The notes: generated by a model from the letters alone, not told the origin. 64,000 nucleotides of DNA from Sutcliffiella horikoshii (GCF_002157855.1 NZ_CP020880.1:682001-746000), one strand, 5' to 3'. Numbered from the stretch's first letter, positions 51,577 to 60,671 are shown. Program-made: numbers and translations.

Positions 51577-52275
51577 TTAGAAATAGTTCTCTTGCAGAAA
51601 GTCCACTTTATCTTTTGTGATCATTGCCTGTTCCTCCATGCCTTCAAACGTTACGATGTATGAGTTCTTCGCATAGAGGGAGAAGTTTTTCACGTGATGA
51701 ATGTTAATGATGAAAGAACGGTGGGAGCGGAGAAAGTCTCGCTCGCGCAGTTCTCCTTCTAGTTCATTTAATGTTTGGTAGGTTTTGATAGGGCCGCCTT
51801 TTGTGTAGATGGTGGTGGAGCGGCCAGATCTTTCAATAAAAACAATGTCCTTTTTTTGAACGATGTGGATGTCGTTTTTTTGTTTAAGATAGAGTCTGCC
51901 GGCGATCTCGGCAGACTTGGATTTTTCCAATAATCTTTCTATGCTTTTCACCAGACGGTCTTTTGGATAGGGCTTCATGATGTAGTCGTGCACGTTCAAT
52001 TCGAAGGCGTGGACGGCATAACCACTGCTGCCAGTGACAAATATAACTGCGATATTCAATGCGTGTGAGTGGATGATGTCTGCTAGTTCATAGCCGGAAA
52101 GGTTTGGCATTTCAATATCTGCAATCAAAAGGTCCACGGCTTCTTTTTTTATATAATCATAGGCTTCTTCGGCAGATTGAGTAGAGAAGACGATCTCCAC
52201 ATTCGGAACGGCTGCCACAATTCCATTTAGTTTGTCCAAATCTATGTATCTGTCATCTACAAGACCAACTCGCAT
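51577..52275 (-). CDS. natR: LytTR response regulator (NatR-like)
   Basis: 232 residues: receiver domain with phosphoacceptor Asp in DLLIADIEMPNLSGYE and a C-terminal LytTR DNA-binding domain (DIVFIERSGRSTTIY, LEGELRERDFLRSHRSFIINIHHVKNF). LytTR proteins bind paired direct repeats. In B. subtilis NatR controls natAB, which is located identically here. Confidence 0.9.
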   Translation of the reverse strand: MRVGLVDDRYIDLDKLNGIVAAVPNVEIVFSTQSAEEAYDYIKKEAVDLLIADIEMPNLSGYELADIIHSHALNIAVIFVTGSSGYAVHAFELNVHDYIMKPYPKDRLVKSIERLLEKSKSAEIAGRLYLKQKNDIHIVQKKDIVFIERSGRSTTIYTKGGPIKTYQTLNELEGELRERDFLRSHRSFIINIHHVKNFSLYAKNSYIVTFEGMEEQAMITKDKVDFLQENYF

Positions 52276-52364
52276 TGTTTTACCCTCACCTTGATGATAT
52301 TAGTACATCCCATTTTCATGATAATTATCTTTATTTTACCATCAAAAATGTAGAAATGGTTATT

Positions 52365-52395
52365 TTCGCGACATCAAACGGAATATTCACGACAT
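52365..52395 (+). promoter_or_regulatory. Candidate NatR binding repeats
   Basis: TTCGCGACAT (52365) and TTCACGACAT (52386) are direct repeats 21 bp apart, two helical turns, as expected for a LytTR dimer, in the natR-natA intergenic region. Confidence 0.6.
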
Positions 52396-52465
52396 ATCTA
52401 GAGATTCATAACAAAATAGTTTGTATGATGAAAACAAGAAATCAAACAGAAGAGGTGAAAGAAAC

Positions 52466-53218
52466 ATGATTGAAATTAATCAAGTAACAAAGAAATTTCA
52501 AGATAAAAAGGCGTATGTGACGGCGCTTAAGCATGTAACATTTACGGTGAATAAAGGGCAGGTAGTCGGTTTGCTAGGGGAGAACGGTGCGGGAAAGACG
52601 ACTTTATTAAGATCTATTGCAACGTTATTAACTCCGACAGAAGGGTCCATCAGTGTGGCGGGTTTTGATACCGTAAAAAATTCAGACTCTATTAAAAGAA
52701 AAATCGGAGTACTGTTCGGGGGGGAAACGGGCTTGTATGACCGACTGACTGCTCGTGAGAACCTGGAGTACTTTGCGGCCTTATACGGAATGAGCAAGCA
52801 TGAGACAAAGGTGCGGATTGAGGATTTGGCGAAAATGTTCGGGATGAAAGATTACTTGAATCGGAAGGTCGGCGGCTTTTCGAAAGGAATGCGTCAAAAG
52901 GTGGCAATAGCCCGCACGTTGATTCACAATCCGGATATCATTTTGTTCGATGAGCCAACAACGGGTTTGGATATAACGTCTTCTAATGTATTCCGCCAGC
53001 TTGTCCATCAGTTGAAGCATGATGGAAAAACAATCATTTTCTCTAGCCACATCATGGAAGAAGTGAGCTTGCTGTGCGATACGGTGGCAATGATGCATAA
53101 AGGAGAACTTGTCCACCATGGCTCTTTGGAAGCCTTATATAAATCAGAAGGTTCTCGTGACCTTAACTATATTTTCATGAGTAAACTTGTAAGGGGGAAC
53201 GAAGACTATGCTTCGTAA
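52466..53218 (+). CDS. natA: NatA, ATP-binding subunit of a sodium-extruding ABC transporter
   Basis: About 250 residues: Walker A GENGAGKTT, Q loop LFGGETGLYDRLTARENL, signature FSKGMRQKVAIA, Walker B IILFDEPTTGLD and switch His in IIFSSHIME. Typical DRI/NatA-type ATPase. The start at 52466 has GAGGTGAAAG upstream; an earlier in-frame ATG at 52421 is not supported. It overlaps natB by 11 nt. Confidence 0.92.
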   Translation: MIEINQVTKKFQDKKAYVTALKHVTFTVNKGQVVGLLGENGAGKTTLLRSIATLLTPTEGSISVAGFDTVKNSDSIKRKIGVLFGGETGLYDRLTARENLEYFAALYGMSKHETKVRIEDLAKMFGMKDYLNRKVGGFSKGMRQKVAIARTLIHNPDIILFDEPTTGLDITSSNVFRQLVHQLKHDGKTIIFSSHIMEEVSLLCDTVAMMHKGELVHHGSLEALYKSEGSRDLNYIFMSKLVRGNEDYAS

Positions 53219-54365
53219 AATATACTTTAAAGAAATGAAAGATTCATTCCGAGATAGAAGGACACTATTATTGACCGTTTTATTGCCGATTGTGATGATG
53301 ACAGGACTTGTATTATTTTACGAAAGCATGTTGTCAGATGGGGAAGGGGAAACTTATACCCTAGCTGTGAATGAAGAGTTTGGTGCAGAGGAAGAAGCTT
53401 TGTTTGCTGGAGTGGAAAATATTGAATTTTTAAAAGCGGAAGATCCAGAAGCGTTGTTGGAAGAAGGAGAAGCGCAGGCTGTATTGATTATAGAAAACGG
53501 ATTTTTTGGAAAAGTTGAAAATGGCGAAGCGACTGTTGTGACACTTATAGGTAATTCTTTTAGTCAAAGCTCTTCCATGCTAATGGGGGAGGTCACTAGT
53601 GTTCTTGGAGCCTATGAAAAATTGGTGATTGCAGATCGACTAGAAGCAGAAGGTACGCCTCAGGAGCTTGTTCAACCATTTACGATTGAGCAGAAGGAAC
53701 TGACAGAGGAGACAGCAGGTGTAAACATGGTTGCCATGCTTGTACCGTTAATTTTAGCTTTAGCGATTGGAATTGGAGCAGGCCCTTCAGCCTCTGATTT
53801 GTTTGCGGGAGAAAAAGAGAAGAAAACGATGGAAGCGTTATTGATGACACCAGTAAACCGAATGACTTTGTTACTTGCTAAATGGTTAACTATTTCAACG
53901 ATTGGTGCACTGACTGGTATTGTCACGTTGATTGTAGTTGCGCTGGAAATCACCTTCTTAACGGAAAATATGAAAAATGCCATTTCGTTTGGTGAAAATG
54001 TTTACTTAGTGGTCGGATTTGCAATCTTCGTATCGGTTGTCTATGCCATGTTCATTGCTACGTTGCAAATGATCACAAGCATCATGGGTAAAACAGTAAA
54101 AGAATCACAAAGCTATAGCACCCCAATTATGATGATCGCCGTGTTCCCAATCATGATTATCTCTGGTATTGGAATCAATGAACTATCATTTGAACACTTT
54201 GCGATACCAATCATGAACATCTTCACCGTACTAAAAGAACTAAGCTTCGGCATCATCAACTACGAACACCTCGCCATCATGATCGGCAGCAACCTAACCT
54301 GCATCATCGTCGCATTTGTGATCGCTAGGATTATGTTCTTGAAGGACAAATGGGTGATGAACTGA
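53208..54365 (+). CDS. natB: NatB, membrane subunit of a sodium-extruding ABC transporter
   Basis: 385 residues of ABC-2 type: TM1 (LLLTVLLPIVMMTGLVLFY), a large extracytoplasmic loop (about 45-175), then five TM helices including the conserved ASDLFAGEKEKKTMEALLMTPV cytoplasmic segment. With NatA it exports Na+ in B. subtilis. Regulated through NatK-NatR encoded divergently. Confidence 0.9.
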   Translation: MLRKIYFKEMKDSFRDRRTLLLTVLLPIVMMTGLVLFYESMLSDGEGETYTLAVNEEFGAEEEALFAGVENIEFLKAEDPEALLEEGEAQAVLIIENGFFGKVENGEATVVTLIGNSFSQSSSMLMGEVTSVLGAYEKLVIADRLEAEGTPQELVQPFTIEQKELTEETAGVNMVAMLVPLILALAIGIGAGPSASDLFAGEKEKKTMEALLMTPVNRMTLLLAKWLTISTIGALTGIVTLIVVALEITFLTENMKNAISFGENVYLVVGFAIFVSVVYAMFIATLQMITSIMGKTVKESQSYSTPIMMIAVFPIMIISGIGINELSFEHFAIPIMNIFTVLKELSFGIINYEHLAIMIGSNLTCIIVAFVIARIMFLKDKWVMN

Positions 54366-54367
54366 AA

Positions 54368-54428
54368 AAGGGGTCTGACCCGCTGTGCGTTAATGCGTTA
54401 AAGAGGGGCCAGACCCCTCTTTATTTTT
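54368..54428 (+). terminator. natAB terminator carrying copy 2 of the 36-bp repeat
   Basis: GGGGTCTG-A-CC pairs with GG-C-CAGACCCC, followed by TCTTTATTTTT. The 5' arm and loop (54368-54403) are identical to 39636-39671. Confidence 0.75.
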
Positions 54429-54493
54429 GCTTATTTTAATTATGTCAACAATACATTTGCCAAATGGGTCTTTAGTAACAATGGATTGTTTGG

Positions 54494-54507
54494 TGAAACC
54501 GCTTTAT
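54494..54507 (+). promoter_or_regulatory. cre-like site upstream of mtlA
   Basis: TGAAACCGCTTTAT agrees with the CcpA catabolite-repression element TGWNANCGNTNWCA except at the conserved C near the end. Located 42 nt before mtlA, fitting repression by preferred sugars. Confidence 0.4.
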
Positions 54508-54548
54508 CATAAAGTTAAGCAAGAATTATATGATAAGGGGGCAGGATA

Positions 54549-55967
54549 ATGAGCTCTGAGACAAAATCATCTTCTAACTTCAAAGTGAAAATACAGCGTT
54601 TTGGAAGTCATCTTAGTGGAATGATCATGCCTAATATTGGGGCGTTCATCGCATGGGGACTTATCACGGCATTATTTATACCTACTGGCTGGTGGCCAAA
54701 TGAGGAATTAGCGACACTTGTCGGTCCAATGATTACGTTCTTATTGCCGATTTTGATCGGTTTTACTGGGGGGCGCCTAGTTTATGACCTTCGCGGTGGG
54801 GTTGTTGGTGCAACTGCGACCATGGGGGTTATCGTCGGAGCGGATATTCCGATGTTCCTTGGTGCGATGGTAATGGGACCGCTTGGTGGATATGCCATCA
54901 AGAAGTTTGACCAGGCAATTGATGGAAAGGTAAGACAAGGATTTGAAATGCTTGTAAACAACTTTTCTGCCGGGATTATTGCCGGGATCCTTACGATCAT
55001 TGGTTTCAAAGGAATCGGTCCGATTGTCTTAACATTGAATAAGACGCTTGCGGCCGGGGTGGAAACACTAGTACAAGCGAACCTGCTTCCACTTGCAAGT
55101 ATTATCATCGAGCCTGCGAAGGTACTATTCTTGAACAATGCGATCAACCATGGAATCTTAGGGCCGATTGGAATTGAGCAGGCCGCACGTGAAGGTATGT
55201 CAATCTTATTCCTTCTTGAAGCGAACCCTGGACCGGGTCTTGGAATCTTGTTGGCATTTGTTTTCTTTGGAAAAGGAATGGCTAAACAATCTGCATCTGG
55301 TGCAACCGTTATCCATTTCTTTGGTGGAATTCATGAAATTTACTTTCCATATATCCTGATGAAGCCTGCACTTATCTTGGCAGCAATCGGTGGGGGAGTA
55401 GCTGGTGTGTTCACACTTCTACTGTTTAACGGAGGGTTGGTTGCCGCACCATCACCCGGTAGTATTTTTGCAATCGTAGCAATGGCGCCAAGAGGTGGGT
55501 TCCTTGCAGTCATGGCTGGTGTCCTTGTAGCTACTACGGTTTCCTTCTTGATTGCATCTGTCATCTTAAAAGGTTCTAAATCGACAGATGACGATTTGAC
55601 AAAAGCAACAGAAAAGACGTCTGCACTAAAAGGGAAAGAAAGCAGAGCGAGTGCTCTTGTAGCTAAAGAAGAGGAAGCTCCTGTGGAAGAAAAAGAAGTA
55701 AACAAAATCATCTTTGCATGTGATGCAGGAATGGGTTCAAGTGCAATGGGTGCATCCATCATGAAAAATAAAGTGAAAAAAGCTGGACTGTCGATTGATG
55801 TGACTAACTCCTCTATCAGTAATATTCCAATGGATGCAGACATCGTCATCACACACAAAGATTTAACAGACCGAGCAAAAGCAAAGCATCCAAATGCGAC
55901 TCATATTTCTGTGGAAAATTTCCTGAACAGTCCTAAATATGATGAGCTAATTGAAAACCTAAAATAA
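54549..55967 (+). CDS. mtlA: Mannitol-specific PTS EIICB component MtlA
   Basis: 472 residues: EIIC membrane domain (GSHLSGMIMPNIGAFIAWGLITALF, the substrate-binding NNAINHGILGPIG and GGIHEIYFPY motifs), an acidic linker (about 345-380), and an EIIB domain with phosphocysteine Cys391 in FACDAGMGSSAMGAS. It imports mannitol as mannitol 1-phosphate. The EIIA domain is separate (mtlF), as in Bacillus. A terminator separates it from mtlR. Confidence 0.95.
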   Translation: MSSETKSSSNFKVKIQRFGSHLSGMIMPNIGAFIAWGLITALFIPTGWWPNEELATLVGPMITFLLPILIGFTGGRLVYDLRGGVVGATATMGVIVGADIPMFLGAMVMGPLGGYAIKKFDQAIDGKVRQGFEMLVNNFSAGIIAGILTIIGFKGIGPIVLTLNKTLAAGVETLVQANLLPLASIIIEPAKVLFLNNAINHGILGPIGIEQAAREGMSILFLLEANPGPGLGILLAFVFFGKGMAKQSASGATVIHFFGGIHEIYFPYILMKPALILAAIGGGVAGVFTLLLFNGGLVAAPSPGSIFAIVAMAPRGGFLAVMAGVLVATTVSFLIASVILKGSKSTDDDLTKATEKTSALKGKESRASALVAKEEEAPVEEKEVNKIIFACDAGMGSSAMGASIMKNKVKKAGLSIDVTNSSISNIPMDADIVITHKDLTDRAKAKHPNATHISVENFLNSPKYDELIENLK

Positions 55968-55984
55968 TAAAATAATCATAAAAA

Positions 55985-56022
55985 AGAAGGAAAAGAGCAA
56001 TGACTCTCTCCTTCTTTTTTTA
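55985..56022 (+). terminator. Terminator after mtlA
   Basis: GAAGGA-AA-AGAG pairs with CTCT-C-TCCTTC, followed by TTTTTTT. Confidence 0.8.
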
Positions 56023-56099
56023 TAGGGTTGGAATGTTAAATGGATGTCATTATTAACTTTTGTCAACAACGAACCTGACGAATTCTTATTTTCCTTTTA

Positions 56100-56128
56100 T
56101 TGAATCAATAAAAAAGGTGATTTATGAT
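56100..56128 (+). promoter_or_regulatory. Promoter of mtlR-mtlF-mtlD
   Basis: TTGAAT, 17-nt spacer, TATGAT. It lies about 60 nt upstream of mtlR. TGTCAACAA occurs near both this promoter (about 56059) and mtlA (about 54443), a possible shared regulator site. Confidence 0.5.
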
Positions 56129-56187
56129 GAAGCTATAAACATAGTATTTAAATTTTGTCATCATCCATGGGTATTGGAGTGAGCGCT

Positions 56188-58320
56188 ATGTATATTACCG
56201 CAAGAGAGCGGCAAATCCTGGAGATTCTATTATCAACAGATAAAGAACTGACAGTCGGTGATCTTTCGAACGAAATAAATGTTAGTACCCGAACTATCCA
56301 CCGTGATTTAAAGGAAGTCGAGGGAACCTTGGCTCAGTATCAACTTTCTTTAATAAAAAAATCAGGTGTGGGTATCCAGATAATCGGGGAACAAGAAAAT
56401 ATAGAACATTTAAAGCTCTTTCTTTTCAATGTAGATCATAATCAATACACCGCTGAAGAAAGGCAGACAATCATTTTATGTGCACTATTGGAATCGGTCG
56501 AACCGGTCAAGTTGATTGCGCTCGCTAATGATTTGAATGTCACCATCGCGACAGTAAGCAATGACCTCAATAAAGTGGAGGAGCGGCTAGAACAATTTAG
56601 CAATCTATCACTTATCCGAAAAAGAGGATATGGTGTACAGATTGAAGGCGACGAGAATGCCAAGCGTAAGGCGATGAGTAAGGTAATCACTGATAATGTG
56701 GATGAATATGAACTGCTGAGCCTTATAAAAGAGAGCATCCAAAAGAAGAGTAAGCAGTCTTCAAATCCAATATCGGAAAGATTGCTTGGTCTAGTGGAGA
56801 AAAAGAATCTGCATATTGTAGAGCGGACAGTGGATGAAATGAACAAAGAGCTTCTCTATTCCATTGCAGACAGTGCTTATATGGGGTTGGTTGTCCATCT
56901 GGCATTGGCGATGGAGCGAATCATGCGAGGGGAGAATATTACAATCGATCAGAGCTACCTTTCCGAACTGGAAGGGACGCCTGAATACATGATTGCTAAA
57001 AAAATCATTGAGAAGCTTGAAAAGGTGTACCAAACAGAGATTCCAGTCGCTGAAATTGGCTACATCACCATGCACTTAAGAGGAGCAAAGTTAAGGCAGG
57101 ACAAGGAATATTTTGCAGTAGAAGCGGGAATGCAGGATGCGTTAAAAGCAAAGCACCTCATCCGTTATGTAGAAAGAAGAATCCATCAGAATCTATCAGA
57201 TAATCCTTCTTTATTGCAGGGGCTGGTTGCCCACCTTGGTCCAGCGTTATTCCGCATCAAGCAAAACATGGGGATAACGAACCCGCTTTTAGACCGGATC
57301 AAAACGGAATATGCAGAATTATTTTCCATTATAAAAGAAGGCGTCGAGGTGACATTTCCTGATCTCTCGATTCCAGAAGAAGAGGTCGGTTTTCTGGTCA
57401 TGCACTTTGGGTCTGTCTTATTAAACATCCACCAAAAAAGACCGTTGGAGGCACTTGTCGTTTGTTCGACAGGCATTGGAACCTCGAAAATGCTGGCAAC
57501 AAGGCTTCAAAAAGAAATTCCAGAGATAAAGGTTTGCCAGAATGTATCTCTATTTGAGTTGAATCAGTTAGATCACGAAAACTATGATTTGATTATCTCT
57601 ACGATTCGACTACATGATTTGAATAGAGATTACTTTATAGTCAATCCAATATTAACAGAAGAAGAAATAGACAAAATCAAACAGTATATCTATAAACAGC
57701 ATAAAAGCAAATTGATAGAGATAAAGGGAAATCTCGAACAAGAGGAAGCATTTTATTACCCCGAGCTTCCAAAAGAAGCGGTGGCAGATAATCTGGAAAA
57801 GGTCTCTCTCTATTCTAAAGCAGTTTCAACCTTATTGAAGGGCTTTATTTTTAAAAAGGGAGAAGGTCGCGAATCCATTCGGGCTGCGTTGCAGACTCTT
57901 TGCATGGAATTGCAACATATGGAGCAGCTCTTAGATGAGGAACAAGTACTTCAAGACCTTTTGGAGAGGGAAAAGCTTGGCGGACTAGGGATACCGGGCA
58001 CAAAACTTGCATTGTTCCACGCCAAAAGTGATGCCCTTTTAAATCCATCCTTTTCTATCTACAAATTAGCTCATTCTTATCCGACCACAGGCATGGATCA
58101 GCAGCCGATGGAAGTGGAATCAGTCCTCCTTCTTCTCGCGCCATCTGAGGTGAAAAAAGAGGTTTTGGAAGTACTGAGTCATATTAGTGCATCCATTATA
58201 GAAGATGAGCGAAGTATTGCACGATTTGAATCATTGGACGGGGTTGCGATCGGGAATCATCTCGCCGCCACATTGAACCGCTACTTTAACGAAAAATTAA
58301 CTGAATTAAGGAGTGTTTGA
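56188..58320 (+). CDS. mtlR: MtlR, PRD-containing activator of mannitol genes
   Basis: About 710 residues: N-terminal HTH domains (LTVGDLSNEINVSTRTIHRDLKEVE; VTIATVSNDLNKVEERL), two PRD domains with regulatory His (VVHLALAMERIMRGE, ITMHLRGAKL; GLVAHLGPALFRI, LVMHFGSVLL), an EIIB-like domain with Cys in VVCSTGIGTSKM, and an EIIA-like domain (GIPGTKLALFHAKSDALL). PTS phosphorylation of these sites tunes activity to mannitol supply. The start at 56188 (MYITARERQ) has GGAG upstream; an earlier in-frame start is less likely. Confidence 0.93.
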   Translation: MYITARERQILEILLSTDKELTVGDLSNEINVSTRTIHRDLKEVEGTLAQYQLSLIKKSGVGIQIIGEQENIEHLKLFLFNVDHNQYTAEERQTIILCALLESVEPVKLIALANDLNVTIATVSNDLNKVEERLEQFSNLSLIRKRGYGVQIEGDENAKRKAMSKVITDNVDEYELLSLIKESIQKKSKQSSNPISERLLGLVEKKNLHIVERTVDEMNKELLYSIADSAYMGLVVHLALAMERIMRGENITIDQSYLSELEGTPEYMIAKKIIEKLEKVYQTEIPVAEIGYITMHLRGAKLRQDKEYFAVEAGMQDALKAKHLIRYVERRIHQNLSDNPSLLQGLVAHLGPALFRIKQNMGITNPLLDRIKTEYAELFSIIKEGVEVTFPDLSIPEEEVGFLVMHFGSVLLNIHQKRPLEALVVCSTGIGTSKMLATRLQKEIPEIKVCQNVSLFELNQLDHENYDLIISTIRLHDLNRDYFIVNPILTEEEIDKIKQYIYKQHKSKLIEIKGNLEQEEAFYYPELPKEAVADNLEKVSLYSKAVSTLLKGFIFKKGEGRESIRAALQTLCMELQHMEQLLDEEQVLQDLLEREKLGGLGIPGTKLALFHAKSDALLNPSFSIYKLAHSYPTTGMDQQPMEVESVLLLLAPSEVKKEVLEVLSHISASIIEDERSIARFESLDGVAIGNHLAATLNRYFNEKLTELRSV

Positions 58321-58323
58321 ATC

Positions 58324-58761
58324 ATGACTTTACCAATCTTGTCAAAAGAAAACATCTTATTGAACACAACTGTTGGAACAAAAGAGGAAGCAATCAGGAA
58401 GACAGGACAATTATTGGTGGACCGTGGGTATGTGGAAGAAACATATATTGAAAAAATGTTGGAACGTGAGCAATTGACATCCACTTACATGGGTAACTTG
58501 GTTGCGATTCCACACGGTACAGAGGATGCAAAAAAAGCAGTAAAAGAGTCCGGAATCGCTATTTTACAAGTTCCAGCCGGTGTGGAATTTGGTGCAGGCA
58601 ATGAAGTGAAATTATTGATCGGTATTGCAGGGAAAGGCGATGAACACTTGGAAATTCTTTCACAAATTGCGATTGTTTGCTCGGAAGAAGAGAATGTTCA
58701 ACAGATTGTGAAGGCAACATCTGCTGAAGAAATCCTTGAGCTATTCGAAGGGGTTCAATAA
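58324..58761 (+). CDS. mtlF: Mannitol-specific PTS EIIA component MtlF
   Basis: 145 residues with the phosphohistidine His64 in AIPHGTEDAKKAV and the conserved GIAGKGDEHLEILSQIA. It passes phosphate from HPr to the EIIB domain of MtlA. It starts 3 nt after the mtlR stop codon, with AAGGAG upstream, and mtlD follows 1 nt after it. Confidence 0.95.
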   Translation: MTLPILSKENILLNTTVGTKEEAIRKTGQLLVDRGYVEETYIEKMLEREQLTSTYMGNLVAIPHGTEDAKKAVKESGIAILQVPAGVEFGAGNEVKLLIGIAGKGDEHLEILSQIAIVCSEEENVQQIVKATSAEEILELFEGVQ

Positions 58762-58762
58762 A

Positions 58763-59905
58763 ATGAAGGCATTACATTATGGTGCTGGTAATATCGGTAG
58801 AGGTTTTATTGGAGCATTACTTTACCAGGCCGGCTATGCCACCACTTTCGTAGATGTAAACAGTGAAATAGTGGATTTGCTAAATGAAAAGAAAGAGTAT
58901 CGAGTGGTACTGGCGGATAAAACGCAGGATGAGCTGGTTATACGTAATGTATCTGCCATCAATAGTATGGAAAAACCGGAGGAGTTGGAAGCGGCAATTG
59001 TGGAAGCGGATATTATTACTACTGCGGTTGGTCCGTCGATCCTTCCAATCATCGCTAAGTCACTTGCGAGTGGATTGCGAAAGCGTGTGGAAATCAACAA
59101 AGCGCATTTGAATATCATAGCATGTGAAAATCTTATTGGAGGAAGTTCCTTGTTGAAACAGCATGTATACGAAGGTCTTACCCCTGAAGAAGTCGTGGTA
59201 TTCGATGAGCTGTTCGCTTTTCCGGATGCTGCAGTAGACCGGATTGTACCAAATCAAACAAACGCTGATAAGTTGATGGTCACAGTGGAGCCATATTATG
59301 AGTGGGTAGTGGATGAATCTGCACTTGTTGGAGAAACTCCGGCCGTTGAAGGAATCACCTTTGTCCGTGATTTGACACCATATATTGAACGTAAGTTGTT
59401 CACGGTCAATACAGGACATGCCACAGTTGCCTATTTGGGTTATAAGAAGGGCTGCAAAACGATAGATGAAGCACTGACAAATGAAGAAGTTCGTAAGGTG
59501 GCGAAGTCCGCTTTGAAGGAAACAGGAATGGTCCTAGTCGGGAAATATGGCTTTGATAAAAAGGAACATGAGGCATATATTGTCAAGATTCTTTCCCGAT
59601 TTGAAAACTCCTATATCACGGATGATGTCACAAGGGTAGGACGCGCTCCGCTCAGAAAGCTCGGCGGGAACGACCGCTTAGTAGCACCGGCCAAACAATA
59701 CCTTGAGCTATTCGGTCATCCACCAGCAAATCTTATAAAGGCAATCGCAGCTGCCATTACTTATGATGGGGCAGAAGATGAAGAAGCCCAGACAATTCAA
59801 CAAATAATCCGTAGTAATGGATTGCAAAAGGCCATCACGGAAATAACTGGACTTGAAACCGACAACCCCATTACGATGCAGATTATGAAGGAAGTAGGGG
59901 TCTGA
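58763..59905 (+). CDS. mtlD: Mannitol-1-phosphate 5-dehydrogenase MtlD
   Basis: 380 residues: N-terminal NAD-binding motif LHYGAGNIGRGFIG and C-terminal catalytic part (KLFTVNTGHATVAYLGYKKG, then RDL and GRAPLRKLGGNDRLVAPA). It oxidises mannitol 1-phosphate to fructose 6-phosphate with NAD. The start at 58763 has AAGGGG upstream. The stop TGA lies inside an AGGGGTCTGACCC sequence related to the 36-bp repeat. Confidence 0.95.
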   Translation: MKALHYGAGNIGRGFIGALLYQAGYATTFVDVNSEIVDLLNEKKEYRVVLADKTQDELVIRNVSAINSMEKPEELEAAIVEADIITTAVGPSILPIIAKSLASGLRKRVEINKAHLNIIACENLIGGSSLLKQHVYEGLTPEEVVVFDELFAFPDAAVDRIVPNQTNADKLMVTVEPYYEWVVDESALVGETPAVEGITFVRDLTPYIERKLFTVNTGHATVAYLGYKKGCKTIDEALTNEEVRKVAKSALKETGMVLVGKYGFDKKEHEAYIVKILSRFENSYITDDVTRVGRAPLRKLGGNDRLVAPAKQYLELFGHPPANLIKAIAAAITYDGAEDEEAQTIQQIIRSNGLQKAITEITGLETDNPITMQIMKEVGV

Positions 59906-59918
59906 CCCTCTATTCGGT

Positions 59919-59955
59919 GGCAAAGCTCCCTTTTGTGGGAGCTTTGTTTTTTTTT
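59919..59955 (+). terminator. Terminator after mtlD
   Basis: GCAAAGCTCCC pairs with GGGAGCTTTG, followed by TTTTTTTTT; nearly the same hairpin as at 50410. Confidence 0.87.
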
Positions 59956-59970
59956 GTTAACGGCGGGAAG

Positions 59971-60088
59971 GCTAAAATGGATATATTGGATTTACAATGG
60001 ATATATAACTTTTACGATGGATATATCGTTTTTACAATGGATATGTCCCCACTTACAATGGATATATCATTTTTACAATGGATAAGAC
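59971..60088. repeat. ~20-bp tandem repeat, six units (AATGGATATAT family, second locus)
   Basis: Six units share ACAATGGATATAT. They align closely with 50456-50552, with one extra unit, and again follow directly on a GCAAAGCTCCC hairpin. The remaining gap 60089-60213 shows only a ribosome binding site for the next gene. Confidence 0.87.
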
Positions 60089-60213
60089 CATTTGTTGGTG
60101 GTTTCCGTTAGATTGCCGCCTACCAATTCTCCAAAAACACCATCTTCCATGCAGGATTAACCCTTTGTTTATATAATACTATCAATATAGGTGAAATAAA
60201 GGAGGATGAAAGC

Positions 60214-60576
60214 ATGGCAGTTAACACATTAATGACATGGACATTCTTGTCAGAAACAGCTGTAACCCGAGACATTGAGGATATTTTAATTGAAGGGGAA
60301 AGGGCGGAAATTGCGTATAAAACTATCCGGGATATAGCGGTTGTCACAAATAAGCGGATTATAATTGCGGATCGTCAAGGCCTCACTGGGAAAAAAGTTG
60401 AGATGTACACGATTCCTTTTAAATCCATTGTGATGTACTCTTCGGAAAACGGTGGGATGCTCGATACCAATGCGGGATTAGAGCTATGGACAAAGGCGGG
60501 TACGTTCAAACTGAATATTAACAAAAAAGTGGATATCCGCAAGCTAGACCGTTTAATTGCTGAGCAAATCCTATAA
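60214..60576 (+). CDS. Bacterial PH domain (bPH_1, DUF1696) protein
   Basis: 120-residue single domain: EDILIEGERAEIAYKTIRDIAVVTNKRIIIADRQGLTGKKVEMYTIPFKSIVMYSSENGG and a C-terminal helix (IRKLDRLIAEQIL). This pattern defines the bPH_1 family, soluble proteins forming ring-like oligomers of unknown function. AAAGGAGGATG precedes the ATG. Confidence 0.88.
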   Translation: MAVNTLMTWTFLSETAVTRDIEDILIEGERAEIAYKTIRDIAVVTNKRIIIADRQGLTGKKVEMYTIPFKSIVMYSSENGGMLDTNAGLELWTKAGTFKLNINKKVDIRKLDRLIAEQIL

Positions 60577-60609
60577 TACCTTCGCACCTTTAATCACATA
60601 GAACATGCA

Positions 60610-60671
60610 CCTCCCCACACTCTCTCTGCATAAGCTATTAGGCAGAAGTCTAGTTAGGGGAGGTTTTTTTT
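60610..60671 (+). promoter_or_regulatory. Hairpin hiding the ribosome binding site of the Trp-rich repeat gene
   Basis: CCTCCCC (60610-60616) is complementary to GGGGAGG (60657-60663), which is the ribosome binding site for ATG 60672. Inside, TCTGC (about 60626) pairs with GCAGA (about 60642). Eight T follow the stem, so it resembles a terminator that ends one base before the start codon. Confidence 0.7.
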
